64,000 nucleotides of DNA, taken from Alitta virens (lineage: Eukaryota; Annelida; Polychaeta; Phyllodocida; Nereididae). Below the pieces are notes generated by a model. It did not search any database and was not told the DNA's origin. It saw only the letters and a program-made list of their open reading frames with translations. Shown in pieces: positions 55,061 to 64,000 of the stretch (within the stretch, counting starts at the first letter, position 1; every line of letters begins with the position of its first letter). A program made the position numbers and the translations under genes. The stretch is taken from the NCBI GenBank assembly GCA_932294295.1, contig OW028581.1:15090662-15154661 (forward strand), read 5' to 3'.

Positions 55061-55850
55061 TATTTTGTGTATGCTAAATAGTTTATAGCATGTTGTATAA
55101 TAAATATTAGATAAACCACCCTTTTGCAAACTTTGAACTACCTACAATACTATACAAAGTCTTTCTGTCCAATCCATAAATTTCATCCTGCCCCCCCCCC
55201 TCAATCCATCCATCCATCATCCCCCTGCCTCTGTACCAGAGTGTATCAGCATCCAAACTAGCCTCAAGCGACGGGGAGCTATTTTCTGTAGGACCAGCCA
55301 TCGCGTAGGGATAATTGCGGAGTCCTCAGTCCAGTGTAGTCCGTTTGGGCCAGATAATATCCTTGCGCTGTGTGATTTTCCTGCCTAATTGTACCTCGTG
55401 ATCTCTCCGCCATTCTAGGGGGTGGAAGGGGGGAGTTATGTTTTTGTCCAAATGAATTATTAATAATTGAAATACACCCTAGGCTGTAGTATGATGATAG
55501 GGGGTCATTTTGGCAAATTGAGTCTAATGCCTACCTGCCTTCCTTTCCCCACTGCAATTATTTCATTTTTCCATGGCAACAAGAAAACAGCTTCACTGAG
55601 CTCAGGGCCGTAGCATCTACAACAGCAGCACCTGCAGGCAAAACAGCAGCAGCATCCCCCCTTCCGCATCCCAAAAGATGCTCATAAGATGTCAGAACAA
55701 CATGATGAAAGCTAAAAGATACTCTCTCATAAGTGCAACCCCACCCTCCCTCATTTTCTTAAGTACCTCTGAGTGGCTTAAGTGACCATCGCATTACTAT
55801 CCAGAACTGCCACTGTCCAAATATGGCCTCATAATGATTATTGTAATGTA
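55061..55850. other. Intergenic DNA; complex patch at 55310-55440
   Basis: C tract and CATC repeat at about 55190-55220. The 55310-55440 segment is complex and CpG-containing (CCATCGCGTAGGGATAATTG) and may be a small regulatory island. CAG runs near 55620-55660. No gene. Confidence 0.4.
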
Positions 55851-56250
55851 TTGCTTCAATGTGACACCTTTACCCCTATGGGTGGGGTCGTTTACTTGTC
55901 ATAGCATAGACACAGAGTTTGTCTCAATGTCCATAATGCTGCTGGTATGAGGCTTAGTCAGCTTATAGGACTTGCAGCAGATAGACGTAATGATGAGATG
56001 ATAAAGCTTGGAGTCCACACATTGTTGCACAGTTATCCCATGGTTGGGGTCTTGTACATTGATGCAGGCCATGACCTGTTGAATATGCACTGTCCAGCAG
56101 TAGGCTGACGTAATGATGAGATGATAAGGCTGCTTGGAGTCCACACCATGTTACACATTTACCCCATGGGTGGGGTCTTGTACATGCCTCACCATAGATA
56201 CCGAGCTTAAGGCAACACCAATTTAAACACCTAGAGCTCATGCTACCAAC
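55851..56250 (-). mobile_element. Composite of SINE-B copies
   Basis: Three partial units: GACGTAATGATGAGATGATA occurs at about 55985 and 56108; GTGGGGTCTTGTACATGCC and GTCATAGCATAGACACAGAG mark the other module. The last unit extends toward the head (CATCTGAGATGTAGCTCATG). Confidence 0.83.
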
Positions 56251-56337
56251 ATCTGAGATGTAGCTCATGAAGAATGCAGTTCATAGATAAAATGCTGAGC
56301 TGTTATATAATATCGCAAACTAACCAACCTTTCTGCC

Positions 56338-56600
56338 AATAGAGTCTTTTCACTGAGCAGCCCTGAATTAAGCAAGACATAAGTCTTTCCTCTCCTCTTA
56401 TTACTCATTTTGCTTTTCAGGCATAGTAGGTCATACCTAACTGATTCCATAAATATAATTTTCTCTGGGAAATAACTGAAATCAACATTAACAAATATAC
56501 ATTAAAATGCACTGCAAATACTGCTGCTAGGATGCACTTTGCTTCAGCCAATCAGAGTCAAGGGCGGGAACTTTTTCAGCCAATAGAATTGAAAATCCTG
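56338..56600 (-). mobile_element. MITE-like element with CCAAT-E2F-CCAAT module, copy 2 (3'-truncated)
   Basis: Reverse orientation to copy 1. Left limit AATAGAGTCTTTTCACTGAG intact. CCAATC, GGGCGGGAAC and CCAAT are all preserved at 56540-56585; beyond about 56600 the similarity to the other copies stops. Its frame starting at 56450 (MESVRYDLLCLKSK) is longer than in copy 1, because a stop is replaced. Confidence 0.8.
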
Positions 56601-56711
56601 TATTGGGCTAAAAAGGATGTTCCATGTACCAGCCAAGCTGCGGTATTGTTGTCCGCGAGGCTGATGTGCCGGGATCTCTACATGCCACTTTCACAACTAC
56701 ATGCTAATAAT

Positions 56712-57062
56712 GAGATATTACTTAAATAACAAAACTACTCCAAATTCATCATGAAAACGTTTTAAATTATCTTAATAGATGGTGATAAACTAGCAAATCA
56801 GTTACTCTATGCCCCGGTGATTAAACTGAGATATTATTTAAATAAAAAATATCTCCAAATTCATCATGAAAACGTTTTAAATTCTCTTAAATTATGAAAT
56901 GAAATCGCTGATTATAGACAGTGATAAATGAATAAACCAGTTACTCTATGCCCCAATGATTAAACTGAGATATTAGTTAAATCCAAAATCTCTCTAAATT
57001 TATCATACAAATCCACCTAAATTATGGAATAAATCGCAGATTTTAGGTGTGATAAACCAGCA
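56712..57062. repeat. Large tandem repeat, three units of about 116-139 bp
   Basis: GAGATATTAnTTAAAT begins at 56712, 56828 and 56967. Units share CTCCAAATTCATCATGAAAA, CAGTTACTCTATGCCCC and TGATTAAACT. The unit length change is due to an extra block in unit 2 (GAAATCGCTGATTATAGACA). Confidence 0.85.
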
Positions 57063-57069
57063 AACGAAG

Positions 57070-57530
57070 CCTAATACTGCTTCCCACTGGCCCTGTGTTA
57101 AATGTTTTAAATGTTTGATGAGCACCTGGTTGCCCTAGAGTGGACTTAATGACCAAAATAGGGGGACGAAATGACCAGTTATAAAGGCACTTAAATGAAT
57201 AATTCTACCATTCAAGAATAATAGCATCCTGCATTGCGGCGACTTTAATGTGTAGATCGCGTTTGTTGGTGGGTTGCCAGCGACCATTTATGCATTTAGG
57301 TCCAATTAAAATTGTGTCTGATTCGTAGTATTTGTCCGTTTTTATTTATGTTTGTGTCGAAATTGGCCCATTTGGGTATCGTGCGAAAGGTGGGGGGAAA
57401 GAGGGGGGGGGGGGGTTTCCAGCAGAATTTGCCCGAATGGCAGCGAAAGCTGAAATGTTTAGTCGGCGAAAATGAATTGAAAAGTGGATAGGCTGTCATG
57501 GATAGGCTATCAGGGATAGTTGTTGAAGTT
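57070..57530. promoter_or_regulatory. Candidate distal regulatory block 12
   Basis: Complex, CpG-containing single-copy stretch with TTTATGCAT (about 57287), CAATTAAAATTG (57303-57314), CACCTG E-box and many TTAAAT phrases, interrupted by a G tract (about 57403-57416). The 57296-57544 minus frame is unrecognised. Possible enhancer. Confidence 0.35.
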
Positions 57531-58225
57531 TTGTCAGCACACACACTGAAAAAAATTCAGTGTTGACCAACATTGCCTAATTAATCATTTCTATCATTCT
57601 GAAGTTTGCCCAAGTCTCATGGCAAACAGCAGGTAGAAACAGCATCCCTGAAAGGGGCAGAGAAAAGTTTAAAGGGGGGGGGGTTTGGGTCTTTTTTAAT
57701 CAGCCACAAATGGCTAGACAAACTTGACATGCTTGCAACCTCAAAGCATCTCACAGCAACTCACTGTAATTATTAGGAAAATGTGAATACAAAAAAAATT
57801 TCTAAAGTTTTAATAGTAAGGTTCGTCCTATAAAATATGATTTATTATAAACTCATGTATGGTAGAATACATTTTTATGTAGATATTAATAGAAACTTGT
57901 ATAATTCTGACAGGCATATCATAAAAAGTAGAGGCCAATATTGTATAGTCTATCTGACGTAATTTTAAATTTCTGATAAACGTTTCTGGAAAAATCTGTA
58001 ATTAGATGACTATTGAGAAAAAGGCTGAACCATACCATTGAGAGCACCCTTGCTGCAGATTTTATGGTTTTAATAGTGAGGTGGTGAGCAAATGATTTAA
58101 AAAACTGTTTTAAATAAAAAGAAAACACCAAAAATATAATGAAATTTTGTGGTGAAATATTAGGACCTATCTTGCATTGTAAAATATAGCAAACTTTAAA
58201 AATCAATCATTAACTCTGCATTACT
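57531..58225. other. AT-rich intergenic DNA
   Basis: G tract at about 57673-57682; a worn phrase TTTTAATAGTGAGGTGGTGA at about 58068, related to the pogo-like repeat. No gene. Confidence 0.45.
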
Positions 58226-58227
58226 AT

Positions 58228-58262
58228 GACAGACGTAATGATGATATGATAAGGCTAGGGTG
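58228..58262 (-). mobile_element. SINE-B tail scrap
   Basis: GACAGACGTAATGATGATAT followed by GATAAGGCT. Confidence 0.65.
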
Positions 58263-58269
58263 GGACAGA

Positions 58270-58570
58270 CAATACTTTGACATTTATTATTTTTAAAACT
58301 TGGTGAATGGACTTTTGCACGGTGTTTACAAATCCTGTGACGGATCACTGACTATCCGATTGCATTTAGCCAGCTCTTCATTAAATCAATTGAACTTTGA
58401 TTTTCTTATGCTTAAACCATTGGCTTTCAGATTACATGTCAATTGCTATTTGTACAGTAAATTGTTACTCTATCGAATACCACTTGAGCTGTTTGGTGTC
58501 CTTGAGCACTGGTTGACTTAAGGTGTGTTGTTGATACCTGTTACTTCAATCAGAATTAAGTGGGAATTTA
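58270..58570. promoter_or_regulatory. Candidate distal regulatory block 13
   Basis: Non-repetitive block with a dense set of recognisable cores: forkhead TGTTTACA (58323-58330), TCF/LEF CTTTGAT (58395-58401), SOX-type ATTGTT, GATTGCATTTAG and TTAAATCAATTG. No convincing coding frame (73-codon frame unrecognised). Enhancer identity is inference. Confidence 0.35.
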
Positions 58571-59155
58571 AATCAATTAAGGCTGTCTGTTAGATAGATG
58601 ATATCTAGCAAAAAGTGATATATCATGTCATAATTTAGAGATATTAATATTATATAATATTATAAGAAGAGATATTAATATTATTTGAAAAAAAGAAGTT
58701 ATATCAACAGCTGTGACCTATACGTCTGTTTTGAAACACTTGTAATATATTGTTTTAATTGTGTTTTAAGCTGAAATATTTGAAATATATTTTAAATAAT
58801 TAGGTAGGTTGTTCCTAACTATAATTACAGGCGCTCTATAGCGATATATATTCTTATATAAAATGAAAAATATTCATATAATGTGTTCTTTATTTTGAAG
58901 AGAAATATGAAAGGATACATAATTTCAACTCAATATTCTTTAGTATCATGGCTGTACCCACTGTTTCTGTCTTTATATCTGTCTGCTTATCTATCTTTCA
59001 AGTTATTTCTCTGTCTAGCTGTCTTCATTTTATTTTTCTTTCTTTCTCTTAAGCCTAATCACTAAACTTAGTCCCTGCCACGGAAAAAGCAAACTTGAGT
59101 AGAACATTTTGATAAATCTGCTCAATTTTTTAAAGTGTGAATTGAAATATCAACA
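58571..59155. other. AT-rich DNA, no gene
   Basis: Nothing recognised beyond AT-rich sequence; a C/T-rich patch at 58975-59050. Confidence 0.45.
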
Positions 59156-59300
59156 GATTACAGTTCTGCAACAGGCTACGAACGTAGTCATCATCAATCA
59201 CCGCCGTGAGTGATGGATGATTCCGCTCGTAAATTATACTAAGAACAACTGGTGTCAGGGAACCGCCTTGCTGCACACCGCGGGTTCTGGGTGGGTAATG
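59156..59300 (-). pseudogene. Short RT-like or exon-like fragment
   Basis: A GC-richer island whose minus-strand frame reads TRGVQQGGSLTPVVLSIIY. This resembles the RT palm motif GVxQGxxLSPxLF, but the next expected motifs are missing. It may be a transposon scrap or an unrelated coding exon. Pogo-like phrases border it at about 59340. Confidence 0.2.
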
Positions 59301-59650
59301 TCGACTCGTGTAGAATATTGATGTAAAATGGAAATTCACTATTAAGACCACAGTAGTTATTAATAATGTATATATTATCTCTTAATACGATTATATCGCT
59401 ATTAAAATCACCTCAATATAAGGACCACTAAAAATAAATTTTTCTGTTTGTCAATTACCTCACCATTGAAAGTAACTCACTATTAAAGCTAGTCGATTTT
59501 GTAGCAAGCTTTTTGTTATTTTAATGGAGCAGAATGTTTTGTGCATGCCGAATTTCTTCGAATAGAAGCCGGAGCCTCTATTAATTTAAGAGACAAATTT
59601 ATAATTACGTTAAACTTATTAATTTAGATCATTGTAGGCCAATGGTTTAC
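59301..59650. other. AT-rich DNA with pogo-like phrases
   Basis: ACTATTAAGACCAC (59339), CTATTAAAATCACCTCAATA (59398) and CACTATTAAAGCTAG (59478) are worn units of the 18-bp repeat. Confidence 0.55.
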
Positions 59651-59659
59651 ATGTGCATC

Positions 59660-59850
59660 TCAGCTGTATGTCAGTGGCATGAGACGTAAAATTGGAGGTG
59701 CCTTAAACTTGGTGTCTACCTTTCCTTAGGCAAGTAAAATACCCCACCCATGGGGTAAATTGTGTTGACCACACAGCCTTATCATCTCATCATTATGTCT
59801 GCCAGTAGCTGGTCATGTAAGCTGGTTAAACTTCAGCCAAGTAGCATAAA
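59660..59850 (+). mobile_element. SINE-B copy, headless
   Basis: GAGACGTAAAATTGGAGGTG, CTTGGTGTCTACCTTTCC, CCCCACCCATGGGGTAAATT, CCTTATCATCTCATCATTAT and GTAAGCTGGTTAAACTTCAG in consensus order. Confidence 0.82.
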
Positions 59851-59989
59851 GACATTGGAAATGACAATGGAAACTTCTCATGGAAATCTCTAAAAAGAAA
59901 ACTCTAAAATTCAGGTGTTTCTTGACATCACCTGGGTAATACAACTTGGAGTCCACACTATTACATCACGTGGATCACGAATGTATTCA

Positions 59990-60340
59990 TGCCATTAATA
60001 CTTCACAGCTCAACAAAAGACAGCCTCAATTTAGCATTTTTGGAGATCTGCTCCGACTTGCAATTAGCTCTCTCGGAAATAAATGCAAGTGAACTCCAGA
60101 AACCTGATTCCTGGAACACAGGTGTTTGCTCTATCGAGTTTTTATCGAGCGCCAGAGACTGCATGTGTTTAACAAGCCCCCTCCCTCAAAACTTAATCAT
60201 GTTTAACCCCTGCAAGACATATGTTGCCTCCGAGTGCATTGTGTCTAGAGCCAAGTATTGTGCGCCTATATTTCTGTTTATTACTTGTATTAGATATTCA
60301 GTGGCGAATGCTCTTCACTGGTGAAAGATTGCTTTTGATT
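59990..60340. promoter_or_regulatory. Candidate distal regulatory block 14
   Basis: Complex single-copy stretch with GCAATTAGCT (60059), AAATAAATGCAAGT (POU-type, about 60076) and TTTTTATCGAGC. A 111-codon plus-strand frame (59989-60324) runs through it with no recognised domain. Either an enhancer or an unknown small coding segment. Confidence 0.3.
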
Positions 60341-60367
60341 TTAATCAGTGTCTTATAAGTTCTTCTG

Positions 60368-60390
60368 GTAAGTAAGTAAATAAGTAAGTA

Positions 60391-60489
<99 letters not shown>

Positions 60490-60535
60490 AGTAAGTAAGT
60501 TAGTTAGTTAGTTAGTAAGTTAGTATTAGTACCAC
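60368..60535 (+). repeat. (AAGT)n / (AAGC)n microsatellite
   Basis: Three blocks: AAGT, then AAGC, then AAGT units, ending in TTAG variants. The sharp block boundaries suggest successive expansions of variant units. Confidence 0.95.
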
Positions 60536-60588
60536 AGTTTTTGGGAAGGGGTAATTCCACCCTAAACAGTCCCACCAAAATATTGAGT

Positions 60589-60912
60589 AATACAGTCTCT
60601 TCACTGAGCAGCCATGAATTCAGCAAGACATAAGTATTTCATCTCCTCTTCTTACTCATTTTGCTTTTCAGACATGGAAGATAATCACTGACTTATTAAA
60701 TAAATATTACTTTCTCATAAAAATAACAAAAATCAACTGAATGATAAGGTGTCAAATATACATTAAAATGCACTAAAAATACTGCTGCTAGGATGCACCT
60801 TGCTTCAGCCAATCACAGCCAAGGGCAGGAACTTTTTCAGCCAATGGAATTGCAGTATTCTGTTTTAGCCACCTGGTGGAATGACAGTAAACCTTCCGTG
60901 AAAATCCACTAT
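60589..60912 (-). mobile_element. MITE-like element with CCAAT-E2F-CCAAT module, copy 3 (intact ends)
   Basis: 324 bp, same limits as copy 1 in reverse: AATACAGTCTCTTCACTGAG to GTGAAAATCCACTATT. Both CCAAT boxes persist (about 60819 and 60840), but the E2F-type GGGCGGGAAC has become GGGCAGGAAC, a CpG-type decay. Confidence 0.8.
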
Positions 60913-61505
60913 TCCACAATGTATGCTCTATCGCAACATAATTTAGGACTCATTATAGAATTTTGGTGCATGTTTCAGTTTTAATTTCTCCACATTGAAA
61001 GTTATTTCAAGTATTGATCAATTATATCTAAACCCGCCCTCAGACCACCTCACTTTTAAGACCACCAGTGTCTGACCGCTCGCCTGTTTCATTGTATTTT
61101 CCCTCGCTACTAAGACCACGTCGCTATTAAAATCAGTTAGTTTTGTCACCAATGGTGATGTTAATGGCAGGTTAAATCTCAATTGTGACATTTTGAACTT
61201 TTAAATTACATTTTACGAGGCAATCCTGTGACTTTTGAAAGTGACATTTGAAGTGTGACTCTGGTGTAGATTTAAATTTGCATGTTCACATGAAATGTGC
61301 ATTCTAATAAATGGCTTATTGATCAATTTTGTTGCTGAAGTCTCACTTGGCCCCATGCAGTGTGAATCGGTGGAGCATACATCCAGTGAAACCTCGCTAT
61401 CAAGATTATGTAGACCGTTTCATATTTGTACATATTTATTAAATTTTGAACAATTCACATTGCACATCATAGCACGAATGAATAATAATAAGAAGAAGAA
61501 CACCT
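60913..61505. other. AT-rich DNA with pogo-like ends
   Basis: CCTCAGACCACCTCACTTTT (61039) and ACTAAGACCACGTCGCTATT (61111), then CAGTGAAACCTCGCTATCAA (61385-61404), which looks like an outer end of the inverted repeat. The two groups are opposite ends of possible short elements. No gene. Confidence 0.55.
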
Positions 61506-61509
61506 GTTA

Positions 61510-61640
61510 AAGTGCAGTTCGAACCCCAGCCATTACATGGAGGAGTCAGGTAGATACTCACTCTTGTACTACCTCACACAGCCCTGTATAAATGGTACTT
61601 GACCAAGGGCAACCACAGCGATGGTACTGGTGTGTGCTCG
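61510..61640 (+). mobile_element. SINE-A, 5' part, split by an insertion
   Basis: GTGCAGTTCGAACCCCAGCC (B box), GTATAAATGGTACTTGACCA and CAGCGATGGTACTGGTGTGT match the SINE-A body. The remainder continues at 61831-61925 after the inserted SINE-C. The A-box head is missing. Confidence 0.75.
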
Positions 61641-61643
61641 GGG

Positions 61644-61830
61644 GGTGGGGGCCTAGCTCAGTGGTAGGGCGCTGGGCTTCCAACCACTGGGTCCCGGGTT
61701 CAATTCCCAGTCGAGCCTAAGTTGGATGGCTGTTTCATCCTTCGTCTCATTGCCATGGTCCCTACCTGTCCTAATTAGCCCAACTGGTGCAGAAATACAG
61801 GACGTAAAATCCTAATCCACCACCACCACT
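61644..61830 (+). mobile_element. SINE-C, tRNA-derived, inserted into a SINE-A
   Basis: Head GGGCCTAGCTCAGTGGTAGG (excellent A box and D arm), GGCTTCCAACCACTGGG and B box CGGGTTCAATTCCCAGTCGA, then a non-tRNA body ending ATCCACCACCACCA. The acceptor stem does not pair, so it is not a functional tRNA. Flanking CTGGTGTGTGCTC (left) and CTGGTGTTTGCTC (right) look like a 13-bp target-site duplication with one difference. Confidence 0.85.
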
Positions 61831-61925
61831 GGTGTTTGCTCTATAGCCTCTGGGGTTGACCCTATGTTGAAGGCTGATACTCCCCAGGTAGTTGAGAAAG
61901 ACTCAGACATGGCCTACCAGCCTAC
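61831..61925 (+). mobile_element. SINE-A, 3' part, split by SINE-C
   Basis: GTTTGCTCTATAGCCTCTGG, then CCCAGGTAGTTGAGAAAGAC, equals the 3' portion of SINE-A (compare GGGAGTTGAGAAAGACTCAT at about 47416). Confidence 0.75.
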
Positions 61926-61929
61926 CAAG

Positions 61930-62220
61930 GGTAGCACGTGTATGTGCCACTATGCGACCCAATGGTTAAGGTACTCGCCATTAAACAGCAAGGTTGCAGG
62001 TTCGAGCCCCCACCATGACATCAGTGGGGGAACTGGGCAGATCCTCTGTTTACACCTCTTTGCTCCACTCCACCCAGGTGTAAATGGTACTTGGCTATCG
62101 GCTGTGATGGTGATTGTAGAGTGCTCAGCCCACTGCAGGTTATTCTGTGTATGGGCTGTATACTAGAGTTGAGAAAGACGCATGCTTGAACAGGCCTGCC
62201 AAGGGTGTGATAGTTAAGTC
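61930..62220 (+). mobile_element. SINE-A, near full length, tandem to the split copy
   Basis: CGACCCAATGGTTAAGGTAC (A box), GCAGGTTCGAGCCCCCACCA (B box), CTCCACTCCACCCAGGTGTA, TACTTGGCTATCGGCTGTGA, TTGAGAAAGACGCATGCTTG and CAGGCCTGCCAAGGGTGTGA. Confidence 0.87.
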
Positions 62221-62384
62221 AGCAGAGTGCAAGTGTCATGTAATTAAAGACTCTTAACTGGTATTAATTTTATGTACAAACATTTATTATATTGTAAAGT
62301 CAATAGATTGGTATAAGTACTAGCAGGCTGTGAACACGAAAACTTTAACACGATATTTTACAACACATTTGCAATCATTTTCTT

Positions 62385-62424
62385 CTTAATAGTGAGGTGG
62401 CCTTAATAGTGAGGTCCCACTGTG
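62385..62424 (+). repeat. Pogo-like terminal repeat, outer end
   Basis: Two units CTTAATAGTGAGGTGG, then CTTAATAGTGAGGTCCCACTGTG. Its reverse complement starts CAGTGGGACCTCACTATTAA, the clearest TIR end of this family in the window. Confidence 0.65.
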
Positions 62425-63075
62425 CCCCTACCTGCCTGTTGACCCAGTGTTGTGCCTGCAACCCCATTTCAGAGCTGTTGTAGAGTTGAGTTGCATGGCA
62501 AATGCCTTGTAAAAATGGTTTGTGTGCAGAATTGATTGACGGGGAGCAGAGGTGGCCTCACCTGGATATGCAGGGTTATTGTCATGTGTTGCCTTGGTGA
62601 CAGGGTGCCATGTTTTGGTTGGGGTGAGGGGAAGAGAGGTAGAGAAGGGGTGGGGGAGGAGGGGAGAGATGTGGGGTGGGGACACCAGAGAAATGTTGAT
62701 TATGTTTTTTAAGTTTCTTTGTGTTTATGTGAGAGGAGAGGAGAAAATAGGAGAGGAGAGTAGAGTAGAGGAGAGGAGTAAATGAAATCTTAGATGAGGT
62801 AAAATAGCCAGGGTAAATCAAAGTTGATATATTAGGAACTGAAATGAGAATGCTGAGAGAGACAGGAAAAGAGGGTGGCAAAAGTAATTAGGGGATGGAA
62901 TGGAAATAGGGAGAAAAAAATGAAATTTAAATTGAAGAGATGGGTAAATTATGAAGTGAATGGCTTTTGGGAACACCACCTAGCTGAGAAGGTGCTCTTA
63001 AAGCTTGTGTGGACCAGAGATCCAACCCACACCTTGGAGTCAAGACAAAATGACTGGAGTCTTGATCAATTGACC
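62425..63075. other. Intergenic DNA with a purine-rich patch
   Basis: Long G/A-rich stretch on the plus strand at about 62615-62785 (GGGGTGGGGGAGGAGGGGAG and GAGAGGAG repeats), able in principle to form triplex. No gene; minus-strand frames are Pro/Ser artefacts. Confidence 0.5.
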
Positions 63076-63079
63076 ACAC

Positions 63080-63103
63080 AGATAGATAGATAGATAGATA
63101 GAA
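63080..63103 (+). repeat. (GATA)n microsatellite
   Basis: Six perfect AGAT units, followed by AACCCGGGACCTT, a possible inverted B-box scrap. Confidence 0.93.
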
Positions 63104-63427
63104 CCCGGGACCTTCAGAATTCAGAAAGCTGGAATGAAAGAGAGAGTTCTAGAAAAAATAAAAAAAAGACAGCAAAGAAAGCTAAAAAGAAAGATACAAG
63201 GATAGAAAGACAGCTAAAAAAATCTGGAAAGAAAGATTACAAAATCCAGACACTGACCAAGGCAAACTAAACAGAAATGACTGTGTGGAAAAGGCCATGA
63301 ATGGAAGCTGAGAAAAGTGAATATCAGATGAGACTGACTTGTCATAACATGATTCCAAACATGATCACAGGTGCGCATCACATGTCATTGGTATTGTGAC
63401 TCACTCAAGGCAAGCAAACAGACAAGA

Positions 63428-63662
63428 AGGCTATCTATCTATCTGTCTGTCTGTCTGTCTTTCTGTCTATCTATCTATCTATCTAGCTGTCTATCTATCT
63501 ATCTAGCTGTCTATCTATCTATCTAGCTGTCTATCTATCTATCTATCTATCTATCAAGCTGTCTAACTAGCTGTCTTTCTATCTATCTATCATCTATCTG
63601 TCTGTCTATCCTTCTGTCTGTCCGTCTAGCTGTCTGTCTGTCTATCTATCCATCCATCTATC
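63428..63662 (+). repeat. (CTAT)n / (CTGT)n compound microsatellite
   Basis: Long compound array of CTAT and CTGT units, with CTAGCTGTCTATCTATCTAT recurring as a 28-bp higher-order unit (about 63480-63560). Confidence 0.95.
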
Positions 63663-63691
63663 ACCAGGTAGCTATCTAAATTTTTAGATCA

Positions 63692-63746
63692 ATCAATCAA
63701 CCAATCAATCGATCAATCTATGACAATCAACCAATCAATCAATCTC
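63692..63746 (+). repeat. (AATC)n microsatellite
   Basis: AATC units with CAACCAATC variants, in two blocks around TCTATGACA. Confidence 0.9.
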
Positions 63747-63764
63747 TATGACATGGTTATTATC

Positions 63765-63790
63765 CAGAGGCAGACGTAATGATGAGACAC
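63765..63790 (-). mobile_element. SINE-B tail scrap
   Basis: AGAGGCAGACGTAATGATGA, the last bases of the SINE-B 3' consensus. Confidence 0.65.
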
Positions 63791-64000
63791 CAACACACAT
63801 TTATGATAACAACTATGCACACTTTTTACAGGCTTAAAATTGCATAATGTCAGGGGAGTTGCTTTCACTAATAAAAAAAATGATAAGCCTAGATCAAAAA
63901 AAAAAGGGAAAAAAATAGTTGGCATAAAAAAAGATCCGTTGCAGCGGACACCATAATTTGACCCCCCGTGGCCTCGTGGGCGACGCCATTTTGTTCGAAA
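63791..64000. other. Window end, no gene recognised
   Basis: A-rich, then a CpG-containing patch at 63960-64000 including GGGCGACGCCATTTTG (the CGCCATTTTG is YY1-like). It could be the edge of a promoter just outside the window; too short to judge. Confidence 0.35.

Noticed and set aside
55899..56268. Two overlapping minus-strand frames of 80-100 codons
   Set aside because: They lie in tandem SINE-B fragments and simply translate the repeat.
59989..60324. Annotating the 111-codon frame as a gene
   Set aside because: No domain, no promoter or splice evidence; left as an ambiguous block.
61651..61722. A functional tRNA gene
   Set aside because: A and B boxes are excellent, but acceptor and anticodon stems do not pair and a SINE body follows; it is a tRNA-derived SINE.

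Overview
This is eukaryotic (animal) genomic DNA: AT-rich, intron-like and repeat-laden, with no operon structure and no dense coding. The one gene I recognise with confidence is on the minus strand: the first coding exon (33686 down to 32597) of a ONECUT/HNF6-class cut-homeodomain transcription factor. The protein resembles deuterostome ONECUTs in its conserved N-terminal blocks as well as in the CUT domain, and the dispersed tRNA-derived SINEs, pogo-like inverted repeats, oligo-G/C tracts and long microsatellites suit a marine invertebrate. A hemichordate, echinoderm or cephalochordate is my best guess; the species cannot be fixed from the sequence alone.

Layout. Positions 1-32596 read as the downstream side of ONECUT, mostly its first large intron. 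I looked for the homeodomain exon (the FFMNARRR signature on the minus strand) and did not find it, so it probably lies beyond position 1. Inside this intron, at 21265-21200, is a candidate 66-nt exon with a strong acceptor, a good donor, an open frame and symmetric phase 1. It would insert 22 residues between CUT domain and homeodomain, as the longer isoform does in mammalian HNF6. The first 13 kb are unusually rich in CAG/CTG runs and hold several complex, CpG-containing, homeodomain-site-rich blocks that look like non-coding regulatory elements. From 14 to 31 kb the intron is very AT-rich, with relics of transposons and tandem repeats.

Positions 33687-34250 form the ONECUT 5' flank and probable promoter (NRF1-like palindromes, CpG-containing). 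Upstream, 35-41 kb holds further complex blocks, a possible divergent promoter with CCAAT and E2F-type sites near 36.4 kb, and the 3' part of a degenerate non-LTR retrotransposon (about 37.3-38.95 kb). From 42 kb to the end the DNA is a mosaic: long microsatellites and minisatellites, three SINE families (one inserted inside another), a 323-bp MITE-like family in three copies that carries a CCAAT-E2F-CCAAT promoter module, pogo-like terminal inverted repeats whose 18-20 bp subunit has expanded into minisatellites, and islands of complex single-copy sequence that may be distal ONECUT enhancers. A CpG-rich stretch at 49.7-50.35 kb may be another promoter/first exon.

Most open reading frames here are chance or repeat-derived (poly-Ala from CAG runs, Leu/Ser/Ile strings from microsatellites) and are not annotated as genes. 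All statements about conservation are inference: no comparison could be run.
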